Below are positions 1 to 13,021 of a stretch of DNA of 64,000 bases, one piece after another. The DNA is taken from assembly GCA_905182985.1 (NCBI GenBank), contig CAJJDN010000076.1:265952-329951 (forward strand), read 5' to 3'. This DNA comes from Paramecium sonneborni (Eukaryota; Ciliophora; Oligohymenophorea; Peniculida; Parameciidae). The notes below the pieces were generated by a model. It made no database searches. It was not told the DNA's origin and saw only the letters and a program-made list of their open reading frames with translations. Positions within the stretch are counted from its first letter, which is position 1; every line of letters begins with the position of its first letter. A program made the translations under genes and the position numbers.

Positions 1-81
1 TACTTACCTAAAAATATGGCAAATATTTCCATACTTATGGGTTTTTAAAATTTATTTAATAAACTTTGACCAAATATTTTA

Positions 82-2237
82 ATGAAAATATAGTAATTGC
101 AATAAGAGTTAGAAGTATTTCGAAAATAGCTAAAATAAGAACTTCCAACAATAATAAATAAGGTGACCTCAGATAGAAGTTAAATGGTTTATTTTGAGCA
201 ATTATTTAAAGATTAAAAGCCTAATTCCGTTTAAGAATTATATTTTTAAAGTCTTCTTCGATTGGATCCTCATATAGCAAGATAATAGCCATAATTAGAT
301 GAAACAATTTAGAGTATAAATGAGTTAATACACTTATATTTTGAATAGCATATAGAGAAATTGCAAGAGATGATTTTGATTGAGAAAGAAATAAAAATTA
401 TGAGAGATTTGGAAGAATTATAAGTAAGTTAAGAAACTACATAAATTTCAAATGCTTCGATTGAAATTGAATAATAGAAAGATACGGAGATTGAAAAATA
501 TAATATGGAAGAAGTATGTAATATAATCAAAAGGAAATATTACAGATAAAAGTAGTAACCTAATTGCGAATTTTGTTTTTGTGCAAATTAATTATATTAT
601 AAGTAAATAGTAGAATGTCATATATGTGAAAAACATTATCATGTGAATTGTTTGGATAGAAGTTATGATGAAAGATAGGTTAAAAATTTTACATGTCCAA
701 GATGTACATTATATCATATGGATTAATTCTTTGAAATAATATCAGTCATAATTGAACCATTTTCATTTAAGAAAACTGGTTTAACTAGCACAAAAACTGT
801 TAAATTTAAAGCAGATACAAATAAGCTAGATATTAGATGTATAAGAATGGATTGTCCATTATCAGCAGAAGAAATTACATGGCCAGATTTAGGAGAATTA
901 TACATAAACAATAAGAAAATAGCTGAATTTATTCCTTTGGCTTAATAAAGTTGTTAACATAAACGTAAAGATGAAAAATTGATATGTACAGTTCCATAAA
1001 ATGAAGAATGTTCATTAATGATAAAAGAAACCATACCAGGTCTGGAATAGAAACGATAATATAGAATTAAAAGTGAATAGTTGCATTATATAGCTGCTTA
1101 TAAGACTAAGTAATATTCAGCTAAATAATTAATTGAAAAGATTGTTTCCTGTAGTGAAAATTGGATGAGTGTAGAATAAGCATAAGATTTTATTATACTA
1201 CAGATGAATTAAATTTCATCAACAGGTATTAAGTAAATTAAATAAACTATTTCTTTATTATGTTGTTTAAGTTCAACATTTATGAATACTCCTGTAAGAG
1301 GAATTTATTGCAATCATATTTAATGTTTCTCGTTAGAGAATTATTTATTGATGCTTGAATTATCTAATCCAAGAAAATGGAGATGTCCCATTTGTAAAGC
1401 TAAATTATTCAAATTACAAATTGATGCTTTATAATATACTATTTTGTAGACTATTAGATAATATAATTTATTAGAGAGATAACATTTCTAAATATTTAGA
1501 TTTTCATATTTTACCAGAATATGCTAAAAATAACAAAAATAGAATTTTGCAATTAGAAATTTTAAGCAATTAAAGGTAGAGAGATGAAAATTTAATGGAT
1601 GAATCTGAAAAATAAAGCATTAGACCTTTAGATTCTAATTCAATTGTTATATTAATTATTAAATAATATTATTTTCATGTTAATACTAATCTTAATTTCA
1701 TATGCTTTTTCTTTAAGTTCAGATTGTTAATTCAGAATTATAACAGATTGTTTGGAATTCAATATGTTCAATCTAAAATACGAATGTTAAATCAAAAATA
1801 ATAGATGCATTAAAAAAAGAAATTAGATATAGAATTCTATATCCTAAGGAATAATTTAATTATAATAATTAACTTAAGAAGAGAGATTAGAATCTAGGAA
1901 AGGAATTCAAAAAAGAAAATCAAAAGTAATCAAAAATTAATTATCTGATGAATACTCTGAATAATTTTTTGGTCCATCTCTTTCAATATCTGGTTCTTAG
2001 AGTGGAGAACTTTTTGATAATATTGAACTTGATAGTTATTATTCATATGGTATTTAAGTATTTGATTAATTTCTAGATTATCCAACTTTTGAAGATGAAG
2101 AGAGTAGTTTAGATATTGAATTTATTCCAAAAAATCCAATCCCAAACTAACCACCTGGTTTTACTATAACTCCTGTATCTAGTATGTAATTAATTGTCTC
2201 AATATTTTTTATTTTGCTTTAATGGATTCAGCTTTGA
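82..2237 (+). CDS. Siz/PIAS-type SUMO E3 ligase (PHD, PINIT, SP-RING)
   Basis: Predicted SUMO E3 ligase, acting between the SUMO E2 and substrates, probably in the nucleus. Read with TAA/TAG as Gln from the ATG at 82. A C4HC3 PHD finger lies at about residues 160-205 (CEFC, CHIC, HYHVNC, CPRC). A PINIT-like region follows, then an SP-RING at about 405-445 with PVRGIYCNHIQCF and WRCPIC. After the RING, a 31-nt intron (1446-1476) and a 44-nt intron (1679-1722) keep the frame. The acidic tail carries a SUMO-interaction-like segment (SSLDIEFI). One frame change near 1850-1885 is not explained by an intron and may be an indel. PHD plus PINIT plus SP-RING is the Siz arrangement of plants; no SAP domain is evident. 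The exact stop is uncertain and the 3' part lies inside the duplicated block. Confidence 0.86.
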
Positions 2238-2837
2238 AAATCTTAATTACTATTTTCTTTTAAAATATATAATATTCTTGACATATTAATTAAATTAGAT
2301 TCTATACTATATATATTCAACCAAAGTAAATCTTTGATTTTTTTATATCCTTAATTTATGGAGGACATAATCCATCTTCTTCAAGTCCAAAATGATATAG
2401 TAGAAATGACTTTTTTCTCTTCTGGAGTTATCAAATATACCAACGTAAACTTATTAAGCTCCCTAACAAAATTCTCTTTCTTCAGAATCCACAGAAGTAC
2501 AGAGTCTCTCTATTTGTTGACTATTATAAGTTAAAAATTTAAATATCCTAATGCTTCTATTAACGAAAAAAACAAGACCATTTTTCGAATATTTAGGTGG
2601 AATATAACTCATATTTGTTTATTAAGAATAAAGTGATATTACTGTTTCTCCTTATTCTCCTCAAACCTCTGATTTATGTTAAAAAAATAATTTTATTATT
2701 ATCTTAAGAATTGTATATCACATTTAATTTAATTAATATGTCTCTTAAGTAATAATGTTTTACTAAAAGTTTAATGGGATTTTTAAGTCTTTTAATAATC
2801 TTTTTATTTCTATCATATTCAATATGTAAAATAGTAC
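1553..2837. repeat. First copy of exact 1,285-nt duplication
   Basis: Bases 1553-2837 match 2839-4123 at a constant offset of 1,286, with no difference found by eye. The block holds the 3' end of the SUMO ligase gene and the whole small minus-strand gene. Copies abut a single N, and only the second copy continues into new sequence, which is what two unmerged overlapping contigs would give. A true tandem duplication is the alternative. Confidence 0.95.
2199..2816 (-). CDS. Unidentified small protein (first copy)
   Basis: Minus-strand gene of roughly 180-190 residues from ATG at 2816, convergent with the SUMO ligase gene. Splicing a 19-nt and a 35-nt GT...AG intron gives one coherent frame with ordinary charged composition, for example ERLCTSVDSEERE, VYVGIFDNSRREKSH and ILDLKKMDYVLHK. 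I do not recognise the family. The first TGA in frame is at 2199, which would overlap the tail of the ligase gene by about 40 nt; an earlier end through another intron is possible. It lies wholly inside the duplicated block. Confidence 0.45.
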
Positions 2838-2838
2838 N
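2838..2838. other. Single-N assembly gap
   Basis: A lone N separates two identical 1,285-nt blocks. It is better read as a scaffold join than as a base-call ambiguity. Confidence 0.9.
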
Positions 2839-4123
2839 TTAGAAATTTTAAGCAATTAAAGGTAGAGAGATGAAAATTTAATGGATGAATCTGAAAAATA
2901 AAGCATTAGACCTTTAGATTCTAATTCAATTGTTATATTAATTATTAAATAATATTATTTTCATGTTAATACTAATCTTAATTTCATATGCTTTTTCTTT
3001 AAGTTCAGATTGTTAATTCAGAATTATAACAGATTGTTTGGAATTCAATATGTTCAATCTAAAATACGAATGTTAAATCAAAAATAATAGATGCATTAAA
3101 AAAAGAAATTAGATATAGAATTCTATATCCTAAGGAATAATTTAATTATAATAATTAACTTAAGAAGAGAGATTAGAATCTAGGAAAGGAATTCAAAAAA
3201 GAAAATCAAAAGTAATCAAAAATTAATTATCTGATGAATACTCTGAATAATTTTTTGGTCCATCTCTTTCAATATCTGGTTCTTAGAGTGGAGAACTTTT
3301 TGATAATATTGAACTTGATAGTTATTATTCATATGGTATTTAAGTATTTGATTAATTTCTAGATTATCCAACTTTTGAAGATGAAGAGAGTAGTTTAGAT
3401 ATTGAATTTATTCCAAAAAATCCAATCCCAAACTAACCACCTGGTTTTACTATAACTCCTGTATCTAGTATGTAATTAATTGTCTCAATATTTTTTATTT
3501 TGCTTTAATGGATTCAGCTTTGAAAATCTTAATTACTATTTTCTTTTAAAATATATAATATTCTTGACATATTAATTAAATTAGATTCTATACTATATAT
3601 ATTCAACCAAAGTAAATCTTTGATTTTTTTATATCCTTAATTTATGGAGGACATAATCCATCTTCTTCAAGTCCAAAATGATATAGTAGAAATGACTTTT
3701 TTCTCTTCTGGAGTTATCAAATATACCAACGTAAACTTATTAAGCTCCCTAACAAAATTCTCTTTCTTCAGAATCCACAGAAGTACAGAGTCTCTCTATT
3801 TGTTGACTATTATAAGTTAAAAATTTAAATATCCTAATGCTTCTATTAACGAAAAAAACAAGACCATTTTTCGAATATTTAGGTGGAATATAACTCATAT
3901 TTGTTTATTAAGAATAAAGTGATATTACTGTTTCTCCTTATTCTCCTCAAACCTCTGATTTATGTTAAAAAAATAATTTTATTATTATCTTAAGAATTGT
4001 ATATCACATTTAATTTAATTAATATGTCTCTTAAGTAATAATGTTTTACTAAAAGTTTAATGGGATTTTTAAGTCTTTTAATAATCTTTTTATTTCTATC
4101 ATATTCAATATGTAAAATAGTAC
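2839..4123. repeat. Second copy of exact 1,285-nt duplication
   Basis: Repeats 1553-2837. It begins inside the SUMO ligase coding region without its PHD, PINIT or SP-RING parts, so the ligase remnant at 2839-3523 is not an independent gene. Unlike the first copy it runs on into unique sequence at 4124. Confidence 0.95.
3485..4102 (-). CDS. Unidentified small protein (second copy)
   Basis: Identical to the gene at 2199-2816 because it sits in the second copy of the 1,285-nt block. Here its start at 4102 faces the plus-strand gene at 4110, a head-to-head pair with almost no spacer. Composition and intron structure support coding; the function is unknown. If the duplication is an assembly artefact only one of the two is real. 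Confidence 0.45.
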
Positions 4124-5123
4124 TATTGAATTAAGATACATTTTCAACTGATTTACAAAATTTGTATTATAGCAAAACTAACATCTTCACTAATCAAATA
4201 AAGAAGTTAACAGATTTGTTAAGAATAGTCTCTAAGAAATGGAAGTCTTTAAAGAACATAATCAAGATTTATAAAATTAATTATAATCTAATTTGAGAAT
4301 AGTGTCTTTTTATTTAATATCCGTAATTAAGATGGAGTATTTTTTATATCTATGGGATTAAATTAATTAAAAGTATTATAATGTATTTGGGGAAGATTAA
4401 AATAAAAAAGTATTGAAATTAATCCAAAAATCTTAACAAGTTTTTGTATAAATTGGAACAATTAAAATGTTAAATAGATAAAATTAGTAAATATTTGAAA
4501 AAAATGAGTTACAAATAGCTCATGAGAATTCAAAGAGGATTCCAATATTCAGAGAATCAACATATTCAAATTTATTCATTAAATTCTTTTATGATTACTA
4601 TTGTAATGTTAATTTGTTCACTTGCTTCTTTAATCAAGTTAAATTAAATATGTTTGAGAAAGCAACTGATGTGTGAATTAAAGGCTTAACATAATTTTAT
4701 ATAGGATCATTAAAAAGAATGATAGAGAATTAAATTAATTAAAACAATAAATAGAAAGTACCGGAATAAGATTTTATAAGGGTAAAATAAAATAGATTGT
4801 GTATAAATTGGAAATATATTGACAATTAAATCTGTGAAAAAAATGAAGAGATTCTGGAAGAAGTTGAACAATCAGATGAGAAGATAAATTATTAAAAGAA
4901 AACAACCAAAAACTTTACTTCTAATTCAATAATAATAATAAGTATTAAGTGATCTAATTCATTTTTATAAGATATCTCACCTAAATAAAAAATTGATGGC
5001 ATGAAAAAACTAGTATCAATTGAAGCTGTTGATAAATTGTAAGATCCTATCTTTTTAGTATTCTTCATAGAGGTAAGTAAAATACTAGAATTTACTTTTT
5101 TTTTACAATTGTTTGGAAGATGA
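4110..5123 (+). CDS. Unidentified coiled-coil-like protein with internal TGAs
   Basis: One frame from ATG 4110 to TGA 5121-5123 spans 337 codons, with in-frame TGA at 4149, 4674 and 4950. Protein-like segments include EVNRFVKNSLQEMEVFKEH, FGEDQNKKVLKLIQKSQQ and ICEKNEEILEEVEQSDEK. The TGA at 4950 lies in a plausible 30-nt GT...AG intron (4942-4971) of length 3n, so splicing would remove it in frame. The other two are not cleanly explained. Two similar stretches near 4385-4500 and 4770-4850 hint at an internal repeat. It could be a multi-exon gene or a decaying one; no family recognised. Confidence 0.4.
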
Positions 5124-5420
5124 TAATAATTAAAATTGCTAATTATATCGTAATGATTTCTGTATAATGCTCTATTAATTATTTTGATAAATAAATGAAC
5201 TAAAGTAGAGATGTAGATTACTTAGACAGAAACGTTTTTAATTTATGAAATTATGTATATTTTGAATATTTATCCTATTTTCTCAAAGTTTCATGCAATT
5301 TGGGATCGAAAATAAGGTTAAAAGGTTCTTCGCCTTCTTCTAATGTGACCAGAGTTAAACTTTGAATTTATGAAATAAATACTTATCATCAATTTTGCCT
5401 ATAAATTAAGATCTATTTTA
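5065..5420 (-). pseudogene. Probable decayed coding fragment
   Basis: On the minus strand a stretch with good coding composition (TLVTLEEGEEPFNLIFDPKL) runs to TGA at 5065-5067. Protein-like pieces just upstream fall in other frames and need at least one small indel to join, with no clear intron. No intact start was found. It overlaps the 3' end of the gene at 4110-5123, so one of the two ends is probably misjudged. Function not recognised. Confidence 0.25.
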
Positions 5421-5800
5421 ATCTGAGCAAGAGGAATATCATTAGTGATTATAAGACTTTCAGGTTAGATGTATGAAATGAATAAAATAGATTATAAAGC
5501 TCATCTTTTCTTTATCAATACTACCAACTATTCGAAGATAATAATGAATCATTTACCCTTAAGAACTATTTACTTAAAATGGATGAAAGTAGTGGCATAT
5601 TTTCTTTTTTGCTCACATCAACTGAGATCAAATTAATCTTAAAGAAATATACACTACATACTTATGTTCTATGAATAGTCAATAATATTAAACTTAGATT
5701 GAATTATTATTGTAATGTACTGAAAGTCAATACGCACTTTTGATATTTTTATTGGGAATATAAAAAAATTAAGTTTTAATTTAAAAAAGTAAAAAAAGAT

Positions 5801-6780
5801 ATGATTTCTTGTTAACAATCTTATTCGCATGAAGGTAGAAGTCAAAATATTTAAATAGCTTTGATATTACACTAATAAGGCAAATACAATGAATCTATTA
5901 AGGAGTATACTAAAGTAATCGAGGTCAATTTTTAGTATCCTCAAATCAAGGTAAAATCTTAATATCTAATCATTAGGAAATGCTTATAAGGAATTGAAGA
6001 AATATTTAGAAGGCAATTTTAGACTTCAAGAATGCACTTTAAACTAGAGAATATTTATTTAAGGCTAAAGAACTTTCAAAAGATGTCAAAACAATAGATT
6101 TAGAACGATTCAACTTTTCATAAGGACAATTAATTAATTTTTATTAATGAAAAAATTAGTTTAGATATAGACTAAGAACTATAAAAAATTAAAGATAAAC
6201 TTCTTAACTTATTGAAAAAAAATTGATATCTTTAGAGGAAGAAAAAGAATGTTTATAATAAATTAAAAGTATCTTCATTAGAATAAAATTAAATCCTCGA
6301 AATATTATAGGTTTAGATGCAAGAAATAAATAAACTTAAAGAAGCTTTGGAAAAGAATTAATAAAGAATTACAGTTTTTGAGAACCAATAATTACATGAT
6401 GAAAAAGATATTACCATATTAAATCAATATGAACCGATCGTTATATAAAAAGAATTAGACATTCTAAATTAGCCAAATAATGTCAACCAACTTTTATATT
6501 ATAGATCCTTATTTTGGCATTTTTTACAATTTGTTTTAGTTTATGTAAAGTAAGCTGTTAAATGGGTTGGTGTTATCTCAAATCCACTACCAGTTGTTAG
6601 TAGGTTTTTACTATCATTAGTGATGCCCTTAATTTTTTAGTGGAAAGCAATAAGGAATAAAAATTTAAAGTAAGATACAAAGCTTAACTAACATTTTGTA
6701 AAAATTTGCAGTTACCCCAACAGATTTAGAAAAAGAAATACAATTAGGAGCTTTTAATATAATTAAAAGTTAAAATTTTA
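5801..6780 (+). pseudogene. TPR/coiled-coil protein relict
   Basis: From ATG 5801 the frame gives a TPR-like piece (LILHQQGKYNESIKEYTKV), then a 26-nt GTA...TAG intron-like segment, after which no single frame continues. Further on come coiled-coil pieces (MQEINKLKEALEKNQ) and a hydrophobic stretch. The order TPR, coiled coil, hydrophobic segment is coherent, but several frame changes lack intron signals, so I read it as a decayed gene. A fragment of the same element appears near 28.8 kb. Confidence 0.4.
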
Positions 6781-6999
6781 ATAATAAAAAGGATAATAAT
6801 GGGACACTTAAAAAATATATCAAATGATATGTCAAACATACAATATAATTTTGAGAAGTAATCTAAAAATTTCTATTGGTAATTGGGTATAAAGCATGTT
6901 ATAATAACATTAAGCTATTTAGAAATAAATTCTAAAAAAATATTAAATGAGACAATAAATATCTTGTTAAATATTATTTTCATTTAGGATATATATTTT

Positions 7000-9900
7000 T
7001 CGTGTTTTATTTATTTAATTAAATTAAACCTTAATTTAATTATTATTATTATTTTCAAGCCTTTTTTAAGTGAAAAAATAAAGAAATTGTAGTTTATAAT
7101 GATTTTGCTAATCTATTACGTTATTTTGGCTAATTTATCTTTTCTGATGGTTAAGAAGTAGATGAATTAATCTATAAGGCTAATGATAATTAGGATCATC
7201 AATAATAATTATTATAGTAAAGACTTTTTTTAATAGTAGTAAACATTTAGTTAACTAACAATTATTTGTTGTTTGATTAAAATTTTTTTTATTATTTTTA
7301 TACATATAATTTTGAAATTGATTAAAAAGTAAATAGTTCTAAATTTGCTAACAAATTGCCCACCTATTTAATAAGATTACAGTAATTAAAAGATAGAGAA
7401 AAAAATTAAATTATGATCTAAATATGATAATAACTTGCTTATTGCTTGAATGCCTAAAATATCAGCTCTTTTAATTGGTGAATAACCAATCAATAATTGG
7501 AAGTGAAGATCATTTTTAGAAAATATTAAACAAAATCAATATTTTTGGAATTTTAGGAAAAAAGGCTTTGATGTTAGGAAATTATAAAATCAGCAATATT
7601 AAAGTTTATATAATAATTTGTAAATTTAACGTTGAATCTGTGTCTACCTCCAACACAAAAATGATAATTTTGAGGGTTAATACTTGAAGCAAAACAAATG
7701 TTATCTAAAAATATTTAGATTATAATTAAACATTGCAGATATTATTTTTGACTCTATTTGATTGAATGGTGTTATCTAATAGATGTGTAAGTGTATTTAT
7801 TGCGTTAGATAGTTCAATGTTACTTTTGCAATATAAAAAACCTTTTTCGTTCAATTAAATGACTTTAATTCAATTTTTTTTTGAGAATTGTGCACATGTT
7901 CAAATTCATTTGAATGGTGCTTTTTTTTTAAACATTATTTACCATAACAATGGTAATGGCAAGTGGAATGTTATCCATAATATGTGATATTCATCATTTC
8001 TGGTAGTTAAAAAATGAGCTATAAGTACCATTTTCTGGTTACTAGATTTATCTTTCAATTGAATTACACAAATTTCCCAACATTCAGCCTAATAATCCCA
8101 TTATTTAAAAAACCTTTTTTTGTTTTTAATAAGGTTGTTTCTTTATCAAGAATCCTGTATATTCCTTACTTTAAGTGAGTCAACTAATGTTAAAATAATT
8201 AAAGAAATTTTATATTATCGTTTATAATGGAAAAGATTTATCATTTATATGTATTCTACTTTATTCTAAAATTTCCACTAATAATTGATCTTTAGTTAAT
8301 AAAATACTTTAAGATTATAATTTTTTTAAAGTTATTCTTTTTTAAAAATTGTAAATTTTCATTTTAAAAATTTAATTAAATTTGATCAAAAATTACATTT
8401 AATATAATAATCATTGTTAATAGACAATAAGATATATAAATTATGGCATTATTATGGATAATATGAAATGAATCATAATTGATGAGGTAATATTGTCTTC
8501 AAAAGTATTCTGCTAAATATATTTAAAGATTTGAATAATTACCACAAACTACATTAATATATTGATGCTCAATAAATATGCAATCACAGGAACTCCAAAC
8601 AACCACCAAAATTAATGATCTTCAAAATAGATTGACATAAAAAGTACAAATGAAAAGGTTAATACAATAACAATACAAAAGTATTCTTATGGTATATAAA
8701 ATAGTACTTATTAGATTTAAACAATATTAAGGCCATATAATAAATATAAGTAGGATCAAAACAATGTAACCTTAAGTGAATTAAATGTATATGACTTGTT
8801 ATATTATATATGAAAATATCTTACATCCTAGATTCAATGTTTTAAACACCACGACATTAGAGCAAACAATATAATTTTAAAAAAATAAAGTCCAGGTGAC
8901 TATTCCTACCATATCTAAGCATTTATTGGGATTCTTTGTTAATGTAAACTTTTTACATAATTTTCTCTGGTTTGAATTTTGAAAAATAATACTAAAATAA
9001 TGATTGAAATAAAACAGCAAGAAAAGCTTAACTTCGATACTTAAAAGCTATCATCAATAAAATAGTATTAAAAATCTTGATTTTCATAACAAATAATTGT
9101 TAATATAATGGAAAATACTAATTCTAAAACAGCAAATAAATAAGTTTCTCTAAACTATTACTCTTTACATTCATATTATAGATTTTTTTACTAATTTTAA
9201 TTACGATTTTCATTTTAGGAAATATCATTATTTGTAAAACCTCTATCGATTTCCTCAATGTCATTGTTCCATTAAATATTTGTTATTTATTATGCAACAA
9301 ATTAATTATCTTAATTTACATTGTAATCATTTTAAATGGAAGGAACTTAAATTTCTTATTAAAATCTATTTGCATTTGAATTACTTGGTAAAGAGTATGG
9401 CTACATTGGATAATTATATTAAAGATGATTCTATTAACTAGAGTAATAACGAATTGCTTGATTCATTTAAAAATAATTAATTAATAAATGGGAATCTGTA
9501 ATTTAACTTATATTATTCATTTAAAATGTTGACGATTCATAAACTAATTTATTTTATTTTAATTTCAAAAATTATATTAATTGACCTATCAAAATGCTAT
9601 TTCAAATGAGCCTAGCAAAAAAAACTCCTAAAATTGAAAACAGCAAATTAATGTTTTTTATTTTTATAAAATTAATATAAATTGGTTATAATTTTAGTTA
9701 ATAATTACACCTTTTCAAATTATAATGAATAACTTAATGAAGAGTATAAAAAATCATAAAATGAGATGAACAAATTTAATATAATTTCACATTATTTTTT
9801 TGAGGATATCATATTATAAATTAAAAAAAATTTTAATAAATATTTTACTTTATTAATGACATATCATTCTCAAAAACAATAAAGGATTCACTAATTATAG

Positions 9901-10583
9901 ATAATTTAGGAAATTGAATTTTTATCCATAAAATGAAATTAAATCAGTCGAAAAGTCGAAAGAGATTTTGAAAGATGGGAATAGTAATTCTTGGTTAATT
10001 TATTTTTCCCAAATAAGAATCAGAAGAATTTTATAAAGCAATTAAAGATTTGCAAAAATTAATTAAAATATACCTTTTTTGATAATTTTGATGGTATCCT
10101 GCTTAAATATGGTATGCTCTTTTCTCAAATCATGAGAATATATTAACTTTTTACATCTCAAGATTTTTATAGTTGAGTTTTAGAATGAATACATTTAGGA
10201 GAAACTTTAATCTTCAAAATGGTAAGTTTAAATAAGTTTTAACATATGTAATATTACATTAAAACTAGAAATATGCAGATAAACATCAAAATTAAATAAC
10301 TAATTTTGAAATATGGTAAGAATGCTATAACAAAAATTAAGAGTAGAAGAAAATGAAATTTTTTTTTACATCAATATAATTAATGTCATAGATATGATTA
10401 GAATTCTATTTGAGATCTAAAATTTGAATGTATACTTCAGATATTAGAGTATTTTTGTTGATTATTAAATTAATATAAATTGTAATTAAAATTAAACATA
10501 AAGGCCCAACTATTCAATTATAAATAGTACTAGAGATTAAAATTATTTAACATTTATAAAGATATGAAAATATTAATTATGAA
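7000..10583. other. Gene-poor AT-rich stretch
   Basis: About 3.6 kb with no convincing start, domain or consistent frame. Short protein-like scraps occur, for instance around 9.85-10.06 kb, but none exceeds what a genome with only one stop codon would show by chance. Long A/T runs are frequent. No RNA gene was recognised. Confidence 0.5.
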
Positions 10584-12376
10584 TCAAATTTTAATATTTT
10601 ATTTCCAAAATCCTTTTATAGTATTAAGATTTGTATAATAAGTACTAATTTGAAAATATATAAAGTTACCCTCTTCCATTTGCTTTTCCTTATTGAAATA
10701 AACCATGAAATCTTGAACTATCACAAAATGTCCAAATTCCATATCCATGAAATAAGCCATCTTAAAATTCTCCTTAATAACTAATCCACTTATTTCCTAT
10801 TGTATTTAAATTAAGCACATCAATAATTCCTTCTTCAATTTTTTCATTATTCAAATGACCAAATCCACTGAAATTATCATCCTTCCAAAAACCTAGATTT
10901 ACCCATTTCATTATTACCCATGTATAATTTTTTATCTCCTTTCTTCAAATTACCATATCCTTATTTCTTATCTTTTATAATCGATCCAAAGTAAGTTGTA
11001 TTATCAGAATTTTCAATTTTCTCATTATTCTATATTTACGTATTCTTAGGAGATTGTTAAGAACTATTTGTACTACTGTTAACAATCACTAACTTATTAC
11101 CATTTGGTGAAGAACATACCTCATGAAATGAATTAGTATGTCTTCTTCCGGTTTTCAATTAATTCCAATTTATATTTAAATTTTATGTATCTTGATTGCT
11201 TTTCTTATTGTTTCTCTCCACCAATTACTCTAATTGATGTATTTTTAATTATTAACATTGTAAAGTCTTAATTTTATCATCTAATTATTATTTTTATTAA
11301 TTTATTTATTCATTTAAACTCTTTCTTCTATTTTGCTCTTATTCATATTGCTCTAAAAGATTCTTATTCTCTAATTCTAGATCTGATATTTTTTTTCGCA
11401 TTTGTTTTATTTGATCATACTACTCAAGCAATTTAGTTTCCTATATTTCAATCTTATCTTTCAGAAGATCATTCGTATCACTTATTTCTTCAATTTTAGT
11501 TTATAAGTCTTTTACATTTATATGCAAATCTTCGAAATGAGGAGAAGTTGCTGAAATTCTTGAAATAGGAGAACATAATGTCACATTCATCTTAAAGTTT
11601 AAATGTTCTAATGCTTTCTACATTTATCATAACACATTACTTTTAAGACTTTTTGTTATAAATTAAATTTATTTCTATAATCATCCTCTTATTCATCAAA
11701 TGTAAAATGTTTTTCATTATATGTAATATCGTTTAAATAATTTTTAACTATGTTGACTAATTCATCTGCCATTTAATTAGTTTAATCCATCTACTCTTAA
11801 GATGAGATGGTTTTACAACAAAAACTATTTTAAAGAGACAACGCATTGAAATTAAATTGATTTTCTGTTTCTGGAGTCATATTCTTTTTTTATTTAGTTT
11901 ATTAACTATTCTTGTTATAAATGTGAGCCTTCAAATTTGGAGAAAGTTATGCAGATTCTCCTATTAGATCTTCTTGAACTTTTTCTGGTATAGGAATGGA
12001 ACGTTATCTCCTATATTTATGTTAGGGAATATTTGCAGTTCTTGTTATATATCTATAGGAATACTTATCTGATGGTTCAGAGAAGCGAACATGTTTGTAG
12101 CTAGTATATGAATGATTATCTTCTGGAATGTAATAAGAAATTACTTCCTCATCTGGTAAACAATTTTCACAACCTGAATTTGGAGGTGAGGAGAAGGACA
12201 CTGCTAATTTAGATTCTTTGATGTACTATTCTTTTTAATCTGGACTCTCTACTTTTTATAAAATAAATCATACACACATCAATAGATACTGTCTTTCTAA
12301 ATATCACTTATGGTGCTTTTAGTGTTGTACCTAAAAAAGACCTAGTTCCATCACAACACATACCTTATTCTTGCAT
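10584..12376 (-). CDS. Coiled-coil protein with C-terminal MORN repeats
   Basis: Starts at ATG 12376 and reads through introns at 12249-12273 (25 nt) and 11618-11640 (23 nt). The N-terminal 200 residues or so are polar and low in structure, a central coiled coil follows (KTKIEEISDTNDLLKDK-like heptads), and the end carries MORN-type units such as GYGNLKKGD and YQGEFQDGLFHGYG. MORN repeats commonly attach proteins to membranes or the cortex; that role here is inference. The A-run at about 10885-10893 carries one base more than a clean frame needs, so there may be an indel. The C-terminal end is approximate; the first base given is an estimate. Confidence 0.6.
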
Positions 12377-12394
12377 AAATAATATAATTTAATT

Positions 12395-12970
12395 ATGCCA
12401 CCCAAATTAAATCAAATTCATGTCAGCAATATTTAGAGTTTAGCCAAAAATTATGAAGTAGAAAAGCTTCTTTAAACTATTGGTCCATTAGTAGAATGGA
12501 ATCCTAAGTATAACATTTTTATTTTATTCAGGCGCGAAGGAGAAGTTAAATTTTCATGTACTGCTGAATATTATGATGAATTTACAGCAACTTTAGCTGT
12601 TGAAACTTTAAATGGATACAAATTCTAAGGAAGAGAATTAAAAGTTAAATTACATGGCAGTCTAACTTCCTTAAAAATATGTATGATTATTATTTGTTAT
12701 ATGTTTTTTATTACAGTACCATATGCTATTGAGAAAGTGAATTTTAAAACATCAAGTACCTATAATTTGAGTATGCCTTTGGATGAATTTTATGGGAGTC
12801 TCACTACTAAATAGAAACTTGCAATTTTCATAGATTTAAAATAAACATTTTAGAACAAAGAAGAATTATTAGAAAAATTACTAATGGAAAACTAAAAGAT
12901 GGCAGATTTTATTTTCAAAATATAACAAGATGTTTTGAAGGGCTTTAAAGCAAGTAAATTTAAATATTGA
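12395..12970 (+). CDS. RRM-domain RNA-binding protein
   Basis: Starts at ATG 12395, 18 nt from the start of the divergent MORN gene, so the two probably share a promoter region. Introns are at 12508-12531 (24 nt) and near 12680-12715. Residues about 6-85 form one RRM: a beta1-like IHVSNI, then GEVKFSC in the RNP1 position, and ALETLNGYKFQGRELKV-like ending. The rest is a charged C-terminal helix-rich tail ending at TGA 12968-12970. RNA binding follows from the family; the target is unknown. About 170 residues in all. Confidence 0.7.
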
Positions 12971-13021
12971 CATACAAGATTACAATAACGATGAATTTCA
13001 CTAAAATTCTTATTAACAATT

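Noticed and set aside
1..40. U1-snRNA-like start (tacttacct) and a near-palindrome at 15-35
   Set aside because: Only the first bases match U1; the sequence after it does not fold or read like U1, and it lies at the window edge.
3500..5000. Long minus-strand gene through 4,100-5,000
   Set aside because: Minus frames there are long but hydrophobic and poor in charged residues, while the plus strand shows better composition in a single numerically consistent frame.
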